A stretch of DNA of 64,000 nucleotides, taken from contig PDLQ01000024.1 in the NCBI GenBank assembly GCA_002591745.1, positions 28,832 through 92,831 of the forward strand. The letters run 5' to 3'. The translations under genes were made by a program, and so were the position numbers. The notes beneath the pieces were generated by a model. That model searched no databases, was not told where the DNA came from, and was given only the letters and a program-made list of their open reading frames with translations. Below, one piece after another: positions 1 to 8,146 of this stretch (the stretch's first letter is position 1; the number at the start of each line of letters is the position of its first letter). Origin of the DNA: Lewinellaceae bacterium SD302 (GTDB taxonomy: Bacteria; Bacteroidota; Bacteroidia; Chitinophagales; Saprospiraceae).

Positions 1-281
1 CCCAACGGGCACGAGTGGGTAGTGGTGGTTTGGGATTGGCGGGATTAATCACATTGGCTATACCGTTTCTGGGTTCAGACCGCGGATCCCGCGGATTTTA
101 CCACGCTTGCCGTGGTAGTTGAAAAACGAAGCAGTCCATTTGGGTTCATCTTATTTAGACTGACATTCCATGATAAAGCACTCTCAAGCGCGGCATGGCG
201 AAGCGTAAAAACCTTCCTCTGCAATCCTCAGTTCCCGTTACATAAAAACCTGTTATCCAAGAAAACCCCTATCTTTGCCCC
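1..281. other. left-edge intergenic region
   Basis: No complete gene is visible. Frame 1 on the plus strand is open from base 1 to a TAA at 46-48 (last residues HEWVVVVWDWRD) and could be the tail of a gene entering from the left; 15 codons are too few to name it. Two small palindromes follow: CCGCGG at 80-85 and again at 89-94, then ATTTTA, and ACCACG/CGTGGT at 100-105 and 111-116. They could end the upstream transcript, but no good T-tract follows. Confidence 0.4.
270..277 (+). promoter_or_regulatory. Bacteroidota -7 promoter element, start-proximal
   Basis: TATCTTTG matches the TAnnTTTG -7 consensus. Only four bases (CCCC) separate it from the GTG start at 282, so the transcript would be leaderless or nearly so. 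No convincing -33 TTTG is seen at the usual spacing. Confidence 0.5.
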
Positions 282-842
282 GTGAAACTTCACAACTTCG
301 CACGCCGGCTATCGCCCTTCCTGACGGTTTACCTCTTACTGGTAAGCCTGGGCCTGCCCTTGCACAAAATATACTGTGCCTGCCGCGGAGAGAGTGAAAT
401 CAGCTTATTTAGCCCGGAGCATGCCTGTGGTCATGATGCGGTTGTTTTGGCTGACAACTCCGAGGGCGAAGGACGATCAGCGCCAGCTACAGTAGCAGTG
501 TTGGACAAAGAACAAGAGCCAGCACCGCCAGCGGTAACCGAAAAAGCCAGCTGTTGCAGTTCTAAGGAAAGCGCTTGCTTACAGACTGAAGTTAGTGGCG
601 AAAACCACAGCTGCGGCGACAATGAAGAAACCATCCTGGCCAAGCTGACCACCGATTACCTGGTGAAGGAGCAGGATTATGCCCAGCTACTCACGGCTAC
701 GGCTTTGCCTATTCCCTCTTTACAGGACGAGTTGCCTGCTCTGGTCGTTGCTGAAAAAGCAACGCCGATTCGGGGACCAACCCCGCCTCCCTTACCCTAC
801 GGCCGCGAATTACTGCTGCGGCACCAGTTATTCCTCTGTTAG
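282..842 (+). CDS. HYC_CC_PP-like cysteine-rich exported protein
   Basis: 186 residues with a GTG start placed by the TAnnTTTG element just upstream. An N-terminal hydrophobic segment (residues 13-26) is followed at once by HKIYCAC, then a CC pair near residue 91, more Cys in the middle, and a proline run with GRE near residue 170. This order (H-x-YC motif, CC motif, PP motif near the end) matches the HYC_CC_PP family of Bacteroidota, which commonly sits beside TonB receptors and heavy-metal-associated proteins; here the canonical HYC reads HKIYC. The TonB receptor starts 57 bp downstream on the same strand and an HMA protein follows, so I infer a role in copper or other soft-metal handling at the envelope. 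The biochemical function is not established. Confidence 0.6.
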   Translation: MKLHNFARRLSPFLTVYLLLVSLGLPLHKIYCACRGESEISLFSPEHACGHDAVVLADNSEGEGRSAPATVAVLDKEQEPAPPAVTEKASCCSSKESACLQTEVSGENHSCGDNEETILAKLTTDYLVKEQDYAQLLTATALPIPSLQDELPALVVAEKATPIRGPTPPPLPYGRELLLRHQLFLC

Positions 843-898
843 CGAGTCGTTACGATCACCTATTTCGTAACCGATTCTTTCGCTAACATCATTTTACT

Positions 899-3202
899 AT
901 GTCTACTTATTCGGGCCAGGCCCGGCGGCTATTTGCCGTACCCCTCTTCCGCCTATCATTGGCGGCTATTTGCATTTTACCCCTATCACTCTTTGCTCAG
1001 GAACATCCCCACGGAAAAGTACTGGATGACGCTGGCTATCCATTGATTGGCGCTACCGTCCGCTGGGTGGACGGGGAAGGAAGCGTAACGGATATTGACG
1101 GAGTCTTCAAGCTCGAAACAGCTCGACCGGAAGCAGGAGTTATTGCTTTTAGCTATATCGGCTTTGCTACTTTGTTAGTCAAAACAGACACCGTTGAATT
1201 CCCCCTGAGCGTCACCCTGATCGAAGACAGCCAGAACCTGGACGCCGTAGAAGTGACCGCCCGGGACAAGGGCAGTTTCGTTTCGACCCTGGCCGACCGC
1301 AACGTGGAATCACTGACCAGTACCGAGTTGCGCAAAGCTCCTTGTTGCAGCCTCGGCGAAAGCTTTGAAAATAGTCCGACGGTAGACCTCAGTTACGGGG
1401 ATCCTTTGACTGGTCGTCGTGAAATACGCGTACTGGGGCTGAAGGGCAACTACACCCTGCTGACCATGGAAAAACGGCCGATGTTTACCGGCCTGGCCAC
1501 GCCCTATGCCTTTGATATGATCCCGGGTACCTGGGTAAACGGTATTCAGATCGGCAAGGGCAGCGGCTCGGTGGCCAGTAGTGCTGCGGGACTGAACGGG
1601 CAGATCAATACAGAGTTGCAGAAGCCGATGGATGACAGTCCGCTGTTCATTAACCTCTTCGCCGGAACTCAGGGGCGGCTTGAAGCCAACGTACACCTGA
1701 ATCGCCAGCTGAGCGAATCCTTGTACGGTGGTCTTTATCTCCACGGCAGCTTATTGGAGAACGACCACGACCATGATTTCGATCGATTCAAGGACATGCC
1801 TGATCGGCGAACCCGTTCGGCTCTCTTTCGCTTGTTCCGCGCCAACCCCAATGACAAGTGGGTGGGCCAGTGGAACCTCTACGTAAGTCGTGACCAACGC
1901 GAAGGCGGCCAGCAGGACGTTCACGACCACGGGCAGTCTACCCTGGCCCCCTACCTGATCAACCAGCTGAACGACCACGTGGAATTTTTCGGTAAGACTG
2001 GCTACTTCGGTTTTGCGAAACCTCATCAATCAATTGGCTTCATCTACAGTGGCAGCTACCACAAGCTGAACAACCTCTACGGCCGCGAGCAGCACCTGGG
2101 GGAACAACGCAGCGCCTACCTGAACGCCATGTACCAAACCCGCATCGTTAATGACGACCATCAGCTGGAACTAGGGTTGACGGGGCAGTTCGACAACATC
2201 CAGGAACAGTTGAGCGACCGTAGTTACGACCGCAACGAACGGACGATCGGCGCCAGCGGAGAATATACTTACAGCTGGGAACAGTTTGATCCGGAAGAAC
2301 CATTCAGGGCCTTCACGGCTATCGCCAGTATGCGGGTAGACCACCACAACATCGCCGGGGTACAGGCTTCGCCACGGGCAAGTCTGAAATACAACCCCTC
2401 GGAGAAAACGGCTTTGCGTGTCTCCGCTGGTCGCGGCTGGCGATCGCCGAACGTATTGGTGGAAAACCTCAACTACCTGCCCACCAGCCGTACCATCCGT
2501 TTGCCGGACGCTACGATCGATGCGGCCAATCCCGGCTTCGTGGGTATTGAAAGCGCCTGGACCTATGGGCTTAACCTGACGCAAAATTTTACGCTCGGCG
2601 CACGCGAAGGCAGCATCGTGGTCGACTTCTTCCGCACCGATTTTCAAGACCAGATCGTGCTGGACGTGGAACAGGACAAGGACAACCTGTTTTTCTACCA
2701 ATTGGATGGGCGGTCTTTTAGTAAAGGAGCCATGCTGAGTCTATCCTACGAGATTCTGCCAAAGATCGATTTGCGAGCCGCTTACAAATACACCGAGGTA
2801 AAAACGGAATACGCTACCAATGGTCTCCGCCAAACCCCGCTTACGCCCAAACACCGGGCGCTAGCCAGTCTGGATTACGACGGCAACCGTTTTCGCTTTA
2901 ACCTGAATTACCAATGGACGGGCACCCAGCGTTTACCAGACCATGATTTTATTTCGGAAAGCATCGTTTTCCCCCACCCGCAAACCGCCCCTGAATTCGG
3001 ACTGGTGAATACCCAACTGACCTACGTAGCCAACGCGAAATCCGAGTTCTACGCCGGTGTGGAAAATTTGACCAACGTTACTCAGCGCAACCCGATTATT
3101 GGCGATTGGGAACCTTTTGACGGTGATTACTTCGATGCCAGCCAGGTTTACCAACCGTTATTCGAGCGGAGGTTCTTTTTGGGGTGGCGGTTTTCTTTAT
3201 AA
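899..3202 (+). CDS. TonB-dependent receptor, probable metal-linked
   Basis: 767 residues. Signal peptide about 1-34 ending LSLFAQ; carboxypeptidase-regulatory-like beta domain about 37-115 (GKVLDDAGYPLIGATV, then a TDIDGVF motif); plug domain about 120-240; then a long 22-strand-type barrel rich in alternating aromatic residues, ending in the aromatic strand FFLGWRFSL. It would import a ligand across the outer membrane using TonB/ExbBD energy; ExbB/ExbD-type genes lie at 49.7-52.4 kb. A KAPCCSLGESF motif near residue 148 puts a Cys pair at the start of the plug, unusual for siderophore receptors. The HYC_CC_PP-like gene just upstream and the HMA gene downstream suggest a copper or other metal substrate (inference). 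The short repeat core GCTACTTTG lies inside the gene at 1166-1174. Confidence 0.85.
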   Translation: MSTYSGQARRLFAVPLFRLSLAAICILPLSLFAQEHPHGKVLDDAGYPLIGATVRWVDGEGSVTDIDGVFKLETARPEAGVIAFSYIGFATLLVKTDTVEFPLSVTLIEDSQNLDAVEVTARDKGSFVSTLADRNVESLTSTELRKAPCCSLGESFENSPTVDLSYGDPLTGRREIRVLGLKGNYTLLTMEKRPMFTGLATPYAFDMIPGTWVNGIQIGKGSGSVASSAAGLNGQINTELQKPMDDSPLFINLFAGTQGRLEANVHLNRQLSESLYGGLYLHGSLLENDHDHDFDRFKDMPDRRTRSALFRLFRANPNDKWVGQWNLYVSRDQREGGQQDVHDHGQSTLAPYLINQLNDHVEFFGKTGYFGFAKPHQSIGFIYSGSYHKLNNLYGREQHLGEQRSAYLNAMYQTRIVNDDHQLELGLTGQFDNIQEQLSDRSYDRNERTIGASGEYTYSWEQFDPEEPFRAFTAIASMRVDHHNIAGVQASPRASLKYNPSEKTALRVSAGRGWRSPNVLVENLNYLPTSRTIRLPDATIDAANPGFVGIESAWTYGLNLTQNFTLGAREGSIVVDFFRTDFQDQIVLDVEQDKDNLFFYQLDGRSFSKGAMLSLSYEILPKIDLRAAYKYTEVKTEYATNGLRQTPLTPKHRALASLDYDGNRFRFNLNYQWTGTQRLPDHDFISESIVFPHPQTAPEFGLVNTQLTYVANAKSEFYAGVENLTNVTQRNPIIGDWEPFDGDYFDASQVYQPLFERRFFLGWRFSL

Positions 3203-3349
3203 GGAAGGAAGGTTGAAGAATTGAAATGACCAGAGGCAACGAATGAAGGAAGAAGTGAACCTTTTGCTTCTATCTTAAATCCTTCTGGCCTACACTTTTA
3301 TCCTTCAGTTCTACTACCTTCAATCCTTTCTATCTAAACCAAACGACCA

Positions 3350-4645
3350 ATGAAAAGACCATATCCTCTCATCTTCTGCCTCCTGGCCTGTTGTGCGCTA
3401 TATGGACAATCCGACTGTACGAGGCTGACGCAGGAGATCAAGCCCGCAAAGTTCTGCAACAATACTGTTGCTCTGGAAGTGGAGGTCTTCAACGCGACCA
3501 GTAAGCAATTTGGTTTGAGCGACACTATTGCTTATCGCTGTAAGGACGGCATCAAGTACTATACCTTCAAGAACACCCCCTTGGTAGACTGGACGCCAAA
3601 TGCAGACAATGACTTCGAGCTAAAAGCCAGTAGCGACAAGCAGTACGGCAACAACCTGAAAGCTACGATCGCTCTGGGTGAGGGTCAAGCCCAAGTGTAC
3701 CTGCTCAGGCAAAGAGAAGGTAAGCCAGTGCTGATCAGCTATACTACACATAATGGTCTGTTCAGCGGATTCTATCAGGAAAAGAGCTGTGACGGGATCT
3801 TAATGACAACTGGTAGTTACCAAGTAATAGACACCCTGTTCACGATCAAAGAAAAAGGCTACGATCCCAATACTTACCAAGAAGTGATGCTGGAAAAGAC
3901 CATTGAGCAACTAGCAGTCCGTAATGGAGTCTGGACCTTTTTCGACGCAACAGGAAAGCAAATCAACCGGGAAGCCTATCCCGGCGAGGTGAGCTTAAGT
4001 CCTGAGGCTGATTTTTGCGGTGATTTCCGCGGGGGAGCCCCGTTTAGAGGTAAGAACGTTGCCAGAGCTTTTCAGCAGTTCAACGATTTGACCTATCTAC
4101 TGGATATTCCATTTTGGCTATCCTATGATGACGGTACGAAAGTACCCACCTACTACTTCAACGGCCGCCTCAGTGACCCGGCGCAAGTGAAGGTCGTCTC
4201 AAAATCAATGGAAACCATTACGATGAATGATGGATCGACGACCATTCAACTTACCGCTAACGTTGGTGCTTCGGGAGCGCTGGGCAAAGGTAAAAAACCT
4301 GCCAGAGCCTATCTGAAAGCCAACATTACTTATGCTGACGGTAGCGGAACTTTGATCATCCTAGATGGCACAGAAATCCGCCATTTTGAACTGCAAGACG
4401 GCCGGAAAGTAGGCGCTTACCGTAAGCAGGATTGCTCCGGCAATCTACTCTCCGAAGGCTCCTACTGCCAGCGGGACACCTTTTACCGAGACACCGTAGT
4501 AACCATGAATATGGAAATCTACGAAGAGCAGATTACGATCACCGACCATAACTCCATCACCAAACGAGTCGGTGTATGGAAATCTTATGATGCAAATGGC
4601 GTAGCCATTAAAGAACAAGATTACGGCGAGTGTGAAAGCTATTGA
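3350..4645 (+). CDS. secreted MORN-variant repeat protein
   Basis: 431 residues, ATG start followed by a signal peptide (MKRPYPLIFCLLACCALYGQ). No enzyme family recognised. Two segments share a pattern: about 196-212 (NGVWTFFDATGKQINRE) and near the C-terminus (VGVWKSYDANGVAIKEQDYG), resembling G-x-W-x-x-Y/F-x-x-x-G units of MORN-variant repeats common in exported Bacteroidota proteins. A third, weaker unit is near residue 355 (GRKVGAYRKQDCSG). Many Cys residues suggest disulfides in the periplasm or outside. It lies between the TonB receptor and the HMA gene on the same strand but about 150 bp from the former, so it need not share a transcript. Function unknown. Confidence 0.6.
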   Translation: MKRPYPLIFCLLACCALYGQSDCTRLTQEIKPAKFCNNTVALEVEVFNATSKQFGLSDTIAYRCKDGIKYYTFKNTPLVDWTPNADNDFELKASSDKQYGNNLKATIALGEGQAQVYLLRQREGKPVLISYTTHNGLFSGFYQEKSCDGILMTTGSYQVIDTLFTIKEKGYDPNTYQEVMLEKTIEQLAVRNGVWTFFDATGKQINREAYPGEVSLSPEADFCGDFRGGAPFRGKNVARAFQQFNDLTYLLDIPFWLSYDDGTKVPTYYFNGRLSDPAQVKVVSKSMETITMNDGSTTIQLTANVGASGALGKGKKPARAYLKANITYADGSGTLIILDGTEIRHFELQDGRKVGAYRKQDCSGNLLSEGSYCQRDTFYRDTVVTMNMEIYEEQITITDHNSITKRVGVWKSYDANGVAIKEQDYGECESY

Positions 4646-4686
4646 GCCGCCGACATACAAAAACCTCTTTAACTTCGTTATTAATC

Positions 4687-4702
4687 GGAGCCCTTGGGCT
4701 CC
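4687..4702 (+). promoter_or_regulatory. hairpin in the leader of the HMA gene
   Basis: GGAGCCC-TT-GGGCTCC is a perfect 7-bp stem with a 2-nt loop, ending 18 bases before the ATG at 4721. No T-tract follows, so it is not a normal terminator. A TAACTTCG element at about 4671-4678 could be the -7 box of the HMA gene, which would put the hairpin in the 5' leader; mRNA stabilisation or translation control are possible. Confidence 0.35.
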
Positions 4703-4720
4703 ATCACAAACCAATTAATT

Positions 4721-5089
4721 ATGCAACTGATAATCCTGTTTATTTCACTATTCTCTTTTGCCGCCACCCCGGTAGCTGACGCTAGCCTGGAAGAAGCGAA
4801 ACTGGAAAAAGTAACCATCAAGACCTCCGCCGTTGGTGAGATGTGCAAAGTCACCATCGAAAAAGCGCTGTATGCCCTGGAAGGTGTAGAAAAAGCCGAA
4901 CTGGATCTCGTCACCAAAAAGGTTAAGGTCAAGTACGACGCAGAAATGGTTGATGCCGCTACCCTGCGCCAGGCTATCTCCGCCGCCGGTTACGACGCCG
5001 ATGACATCCCCGCCCGCCCACAGGCCAAAGAAGCCTTGCCAAAGTGCTGCAAAAAAGGCAAATCCTGTAAAGGCAAGGAGGGCGTTTAG
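4721..5089 (+). CDS. periplasmic heavy-metal-associated (HMA) domain protein, single Cys
   Basis: 122 residues from the ATG at 4721. A TTG nine codons upstream also opens the frame but falls inside a hairpin and would spoil the signal peptide MQLIILFISLFSFAATPVA. Residues 29-93 form one ferredoxin-like HMA domain (VTIKTS...MCKVTIEKAL...GVEKAELDL...KVKVKYD...AISAAGYDADDIPA). The metal loop normally reads CxxC; here the second Cys is kept (Cys42) while the first position is Gly39, so two-thiolate Cu(I) binding within the loop is unlikely. The tail carries CC and another Cys in a Lys-rich stretch that may supply ligands. Followed by a strong terminator at 5138-5195. Context points to metal handling with the two genes at 282-3202. 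Confidence 0.75.
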   Translation: MQLIILFISLFSFAATPVADASLEEAKLEKVTIKTSAVGEMCKVTIEKALYALEGVEKAELDLVTKKVKVKYDAEMVDAATLRQAISAAGYDADDIPARPQAKEALPKCCKKGKSCKGKEGV

Positions 5090-5137
5090 CACCAAGGGTG
5101 AACTCGCCGTTATTGCACAACGTTTCGCAGAACAAAT

Positions 5138-5195
5138 GAGAAATGGTGGGACCGTCATCTTAGATAGCTGACGGTCTCATCCTTTCTCATTTTTC
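5138..5195 (+). terminator. rho-independent terminator after the HMA gene
   Basis: Arms of 20 nt (5138-5157 and 5169-5188) pair at about 17 of 20 positions around an 11-nt loop and are followed by ATTTTTCT. It separates the metal cluster from the PBP gene. Confidence 0.7.
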
Positions 5196-5267
5196 TGTAC
5201 GGGCGGGTGGCAACGCCCACCTTCGTTTTTGCTCCCGTTTTTGGCAGCTCGCCTTTCTGTTTTCTGT

Positions 5268-5275
5268 TACCTTTG
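5268..5275 (+). promoter_or_regulatory. start-proximal -7 promoter element for PBP1A
   Basis: TACCTTTG fits TAnnTTTG and is four bases (CACT) from the ATG at 5280. A TTTG at 5240-5243 is a possible -33 box, but the 24-nt spacing is longer than the usual 19 or so. Confidence 0.5.
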
Positions 5276-5279
5276 CACT

Positions 5280-7850
5280 ATGACACGCATTCGCGAATTT
5301 CTCTTCTCCGGCTTTTCCCATAATCAACGCAAGGCTATGATCTGGCTTTGGCGGGGTGTTGCCGCAGCTATCGTACTGGGTATCGGACTGTTTGTTCTGT
5401 TGGCCTTTGATGATCTTCCCTCGGTGGAAGAACTCGAAAATCCACAGAACAATGAGGCTACTCAAATTATGGGTGCAGATGGCACTTTGCTTGGCCGCTA
5501 TTACACCGAAAACCGGGTAATGGTAGATTTTGCCGATCTGGGCATTGAACTTCCCCGGGCCCTGGTGGCCACCGAAGACGAACGCTACTTCGAACACAGT
5601 GGGATCGATTGGTACGCCCTGGGGCGGGCCATCGTGAAGACGGGGATTATGGGCGATAAGGCATCCGGTGGCGGCTCCACTATTACCCAACAGCTGGCCA
5701 AACTGCTGTTTACCGAAGGGGGTGAAGGCTCAAAAAATATTGCCAATCGTCTTACCCAAAAGATGAAAGAATGGATCATCGCCATCCGCCTGGAACGTAA
5801 GTACACCAAGCAGGAGATCATGGCGATGTATTTAAATCGCTACGACTTTATCAACGGAGCCCAGGGTATTCGGGCAGCATCCGAAAATTATTTTGGTAAG
5901 CGCCCCAAGGAACTCAACACCCAAGAAGCCGCCATGCTGGTGGGAATGCTAAAAAATGCCAGCCTGTACAATCCACTGAGTAACCCGGAAGGAGTGATCA
6001 ATCGCCGCAATGTCGTCTTCGGCCAGATGCTACGTAATAACGTGATCAGTCAGGCCCGCTTCGACTCACTTAAGACTACGCCCCTGGGCGTTAGTTTCAG
6101 TCGCCAAAGTCACGACGACGGCCCGGCCCCTTATTTCCGCATGGTCCTGGCCGAGCAGCTCAAAGAAATTTTCGCTAAGCCCCAGTACCATAAAAAGGAC
6201 GGGGAGCAATACGATATTTACCGCGATGGTCTGACGGTTTACACCACTATTGACCCGAACATGCAACGCCACGCCGAGGCCGCAGCGACCAAACACATGG
6301 CCAAAGTACAGGCCGATTTTTTCCGTCGCTGGAAAAACGAAAACCCCTGGGAATACGAGAGCCCGACCTCCGAAACCGAAACGCCGGTAGAGAGTCGCCA
6401 GCGCGCCCTCACCAAGGAAATTCGCAAAAGTGGCCGCTACCAGAAATTACGCAAGCGCATCCTGATTCCGGCCATCAAAGACATCGGCCAAAAACATGCG
6501 CTGCGTTTTAACGAGGATGATCGTGAAGTAGCCCGCATGATGCGCGAACTGGAAGAACCCGGTTATATAAACCGCCTGATCGGGCCCAACGGCATCAGCC
6601 GCGACCTGGCCCAGCAGTATAAGCAAGTAATGAAGTTGGATGCTTTCGACGGACTGAAAAATGCCTGGACAGAGTTACAAGCTACGGTAAAAAAAGAGTT
6701 TGATGAGCCCGTCAAAATGCGCATCTTCACTTACGACAACGACCGAATGGTTAAGGACACTGTTCTCTCACCAATGGACAGTATCTACTACATGGGTATG
6801 ATCCTCCAGATCGGTTCGATGAGCGTGGAACCGACCACCGGTTTTGTCCGTACCTGGATCGGGGGAGTAGATTTCAAGCACTTCCAGTTCGACCACGTGA
6901 CTACCCGGCGCCAGGTTGGCTCTACTTTCAAACCTTTCCTTTACGCCACCAGCATCAATCTGCGGGGCATCTCCCCTTGTTTCCAGGTACTGGACCAACC
7001 GATCACCATTAACCCCGGCGACGGCAGTTTCCGCCTCCAGAAATCCTGGACGCCCCGTAATGCTTCCGATAGCTACAGTGGCGAATTCCTCACGCTGATG
7101 GAAGGCCTCAAACAATCCAAGAACTCCGTTTCTGCCTTCCTCATGCAGGAACTGGAAAGTACGGAGCCAGTCCGTACCGTCGTCCAGAATATGGGTATCG
7201 ACAAAAGTCTGGTACCGGACGCTCCCTCCATTGCCCTCGGTTCAGTAGACCTGACCGTAGAGCAAATGACCGGCGCCTATACCACCTTTGGCAACAACGG
7301 TATCTTCAACCGCCCGGTCTACTTACTGCGCGTGGAAGACCGTACCGGACAGACCATTTACGAATACGTGCCCGAACAGCGTCAGGCTTTATCCCCTCAG
7401 GCCAATTACACCATGGTTCACATGCTGCGCAACGCCAGTGTAGGTGCCCTCGGTGGCGTAAAAGGCCCCGTTGGCGGCAAGACGGGAACTACCAACGACC
7501 ATACCGACGGCTGGTACATGGGTATTACCCCCGAACTGGTTGTGGGCACCTGGGTAGGCGGTAAGGACCGCTGGATTCGCTTCCGCAGCCTCCGCTACGG
7601 TAGTGGTGCTGCCCTGGCAAAACCGTTCTTCCGCGAGTTCGTCCGTACCGCCCAGGCCGACGAAAAAGTGGTCTGGAACACGAAAAAAGACTTCTACCGC
7701 CCCCGTGGCGACATTGGTATCGAACTGGACTGCGACAGCTACTACAGCGAAGGCGACGCCCTGGATGAAGACGACGAAAATTACGTGCCGAGGGATACTT
7801 TGAATATTGGTGGAGGGGCTGATTTTGGCAATTCGCCGGATTTCCGGTAG
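5280..7850 (+). CDS. mrcA: penicillin-binding protein 1A, bifunctional transglycosylase/transpeptidase
   Basis: 856 residues from the ATG at 5280, chosen over an upstream in-frame start because the promoter element ends at 5275 and residue 1 then begins a basic stretch before the membrane anchor (about residues 22-42). GT51 glycosyltransferase domain: EDERYFEHSGID near residue 100, GGSTITQQLAK, then RKYTKQEIMAMYLN. Penicillin-binding transpeptidase domain: STFK (active Ser, SxxK) near 545, SKN near 602, KTGTTN near 733. It polymerises and cross-links peptidoglycan at the inner membrane. A charged insert of roughly 150 residues lies between the two domains, and the C-terminus is acidic. Single gene between a terminator and a long intergenic region. 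Confidence 0.93.
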   Translation: MTRIREFLFSGFSHNQRKAMIWLWRGVAAAIVLGIGLFVLLAFDDLPSVEELENPQNNEATQIMGADGTLLGRYYTENRVMVDFADLGIELPRALVATEDERYFEHSGIDWYALGRAIVKTGIMGDKASGGGSTITQQLAKLLFTEGGEGSKNIANRLTQKMKEWIIAIRLERKYTKQEIMAMYLNRYDFINGAQGIRAASENYFGKRPKELNTQEAAMLVGMLKNASLYNPLSNPEGVINRRNVVFGQMLRNNVISQARFDSLKTTPLGVSFSRQSHDDGPAPYFRMVLAEQLKEIFAKPQYHKKDGEQYDIYRDGLTVYTTIDPNMQRHAEAAATKHMAKVQADFFRRWKNENPWEYESPTSETETPVESRQRALTKEIRKSGRYQKLRKRILIPAIKDIGQKHALRFNEDDREVARMMRELEEPGYINRLIGPNGISRDLAQQYKQVMKLDAFDGLKNAWTELQATVKKEFDEPVKMRIFTYDNDRMVKDTVLSPMDSIYYMGMILQIGSMSVEPTTGFVRTWIGGVDFKHFQFDHVTTRRQVGSTFKPFLYATSINLRGISPCFQVLDQPITINPGDGSFRLQKSWTPRNASDSYSGEFLTLMEGLKQSKNSVSAFLMQELESTEPVRTVVQNMGIDKSLVPDAPSIALGSVDLTVEQMTGAYTTFGNNGIFNRPVYLLRVEDRTGQTIYEYVPEQRQALSPQANYTMVHMLRNASVGALGGVKGPVGGKTGTTNDHTDGWYMGITPELVVGTWVGGKDRWIRFRSLRYGSGAALAKPFFREFVRTAQADEKVVWNTKKDFYRPRGDIGIELDCDSYYSEGDALDEDDENYVPRDTLNIGGGADFGNSPDFR

Positions 7851-8146
7851 AAGAAATAGGAGATAGGATCGCTATGGGCGCTAGCGCTGCCCCGGCTCAG
7901 GGGAATAGGAGTCAAGTCTGATGCGTTCCAGGGACGTGCGTACGCTACATTCTTTCTCGCTCCAGATCAGGTCGCTAAGCGATCGACTATCACTTATGCC
8001 CCATGTCCAAAAGCGCAGCACTTCTAATCTCTTAGTTCCGTTTCAATTATCATTTCCGAAGAGCAACCAAAGTGAACGGGCGTATTTTGACTAACAAAGT
8101 AGCAATGCCTTTGGCCAATCGACACCAACCGCCTTATTTTGAAGCC
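7851..8146. other. intergenic region with repeat fragments
   Basis: No gene seen. The region holds small palindromes (for example TCGCT-A-AGCGA near 7970) and the segment ATGTCCAAAAGCGCAGC near 8003, which resembles arm sequences of the large inverted repeats at 15.7 and 54.4 kb. A minus-orientation copy of the short GCTACTTTG repeat lies at 8095-8103. A GTG at 8072 opens the downstream frame but is not the preferred start. Confidence 0.4.
8095..8103 (-). repeat. dispersed short repeat, core GCTACTTTG
   Basis: Reverse strand reads TTGCTACTTTGTTAGTCAAAA, identical over about 20 bases to the copy inside the TonB receptor at 1164-1183 (quoted here in two parts: TTGCTACTTTG and TTAGTCAAAA). Confidence 0.55.

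Noticed and set aside
431..652. minus-strand open frame inside the HYC_CC_PP-like gene
   Set aside because: Shadow of the plus-strand gene; no signal, promoter or family features.
4694..4720. TTG start for the HMA gene
   Set aside because: Lies inside a 7-bp hairpin and places nine polar residues before an otherwise clean signal peptide.
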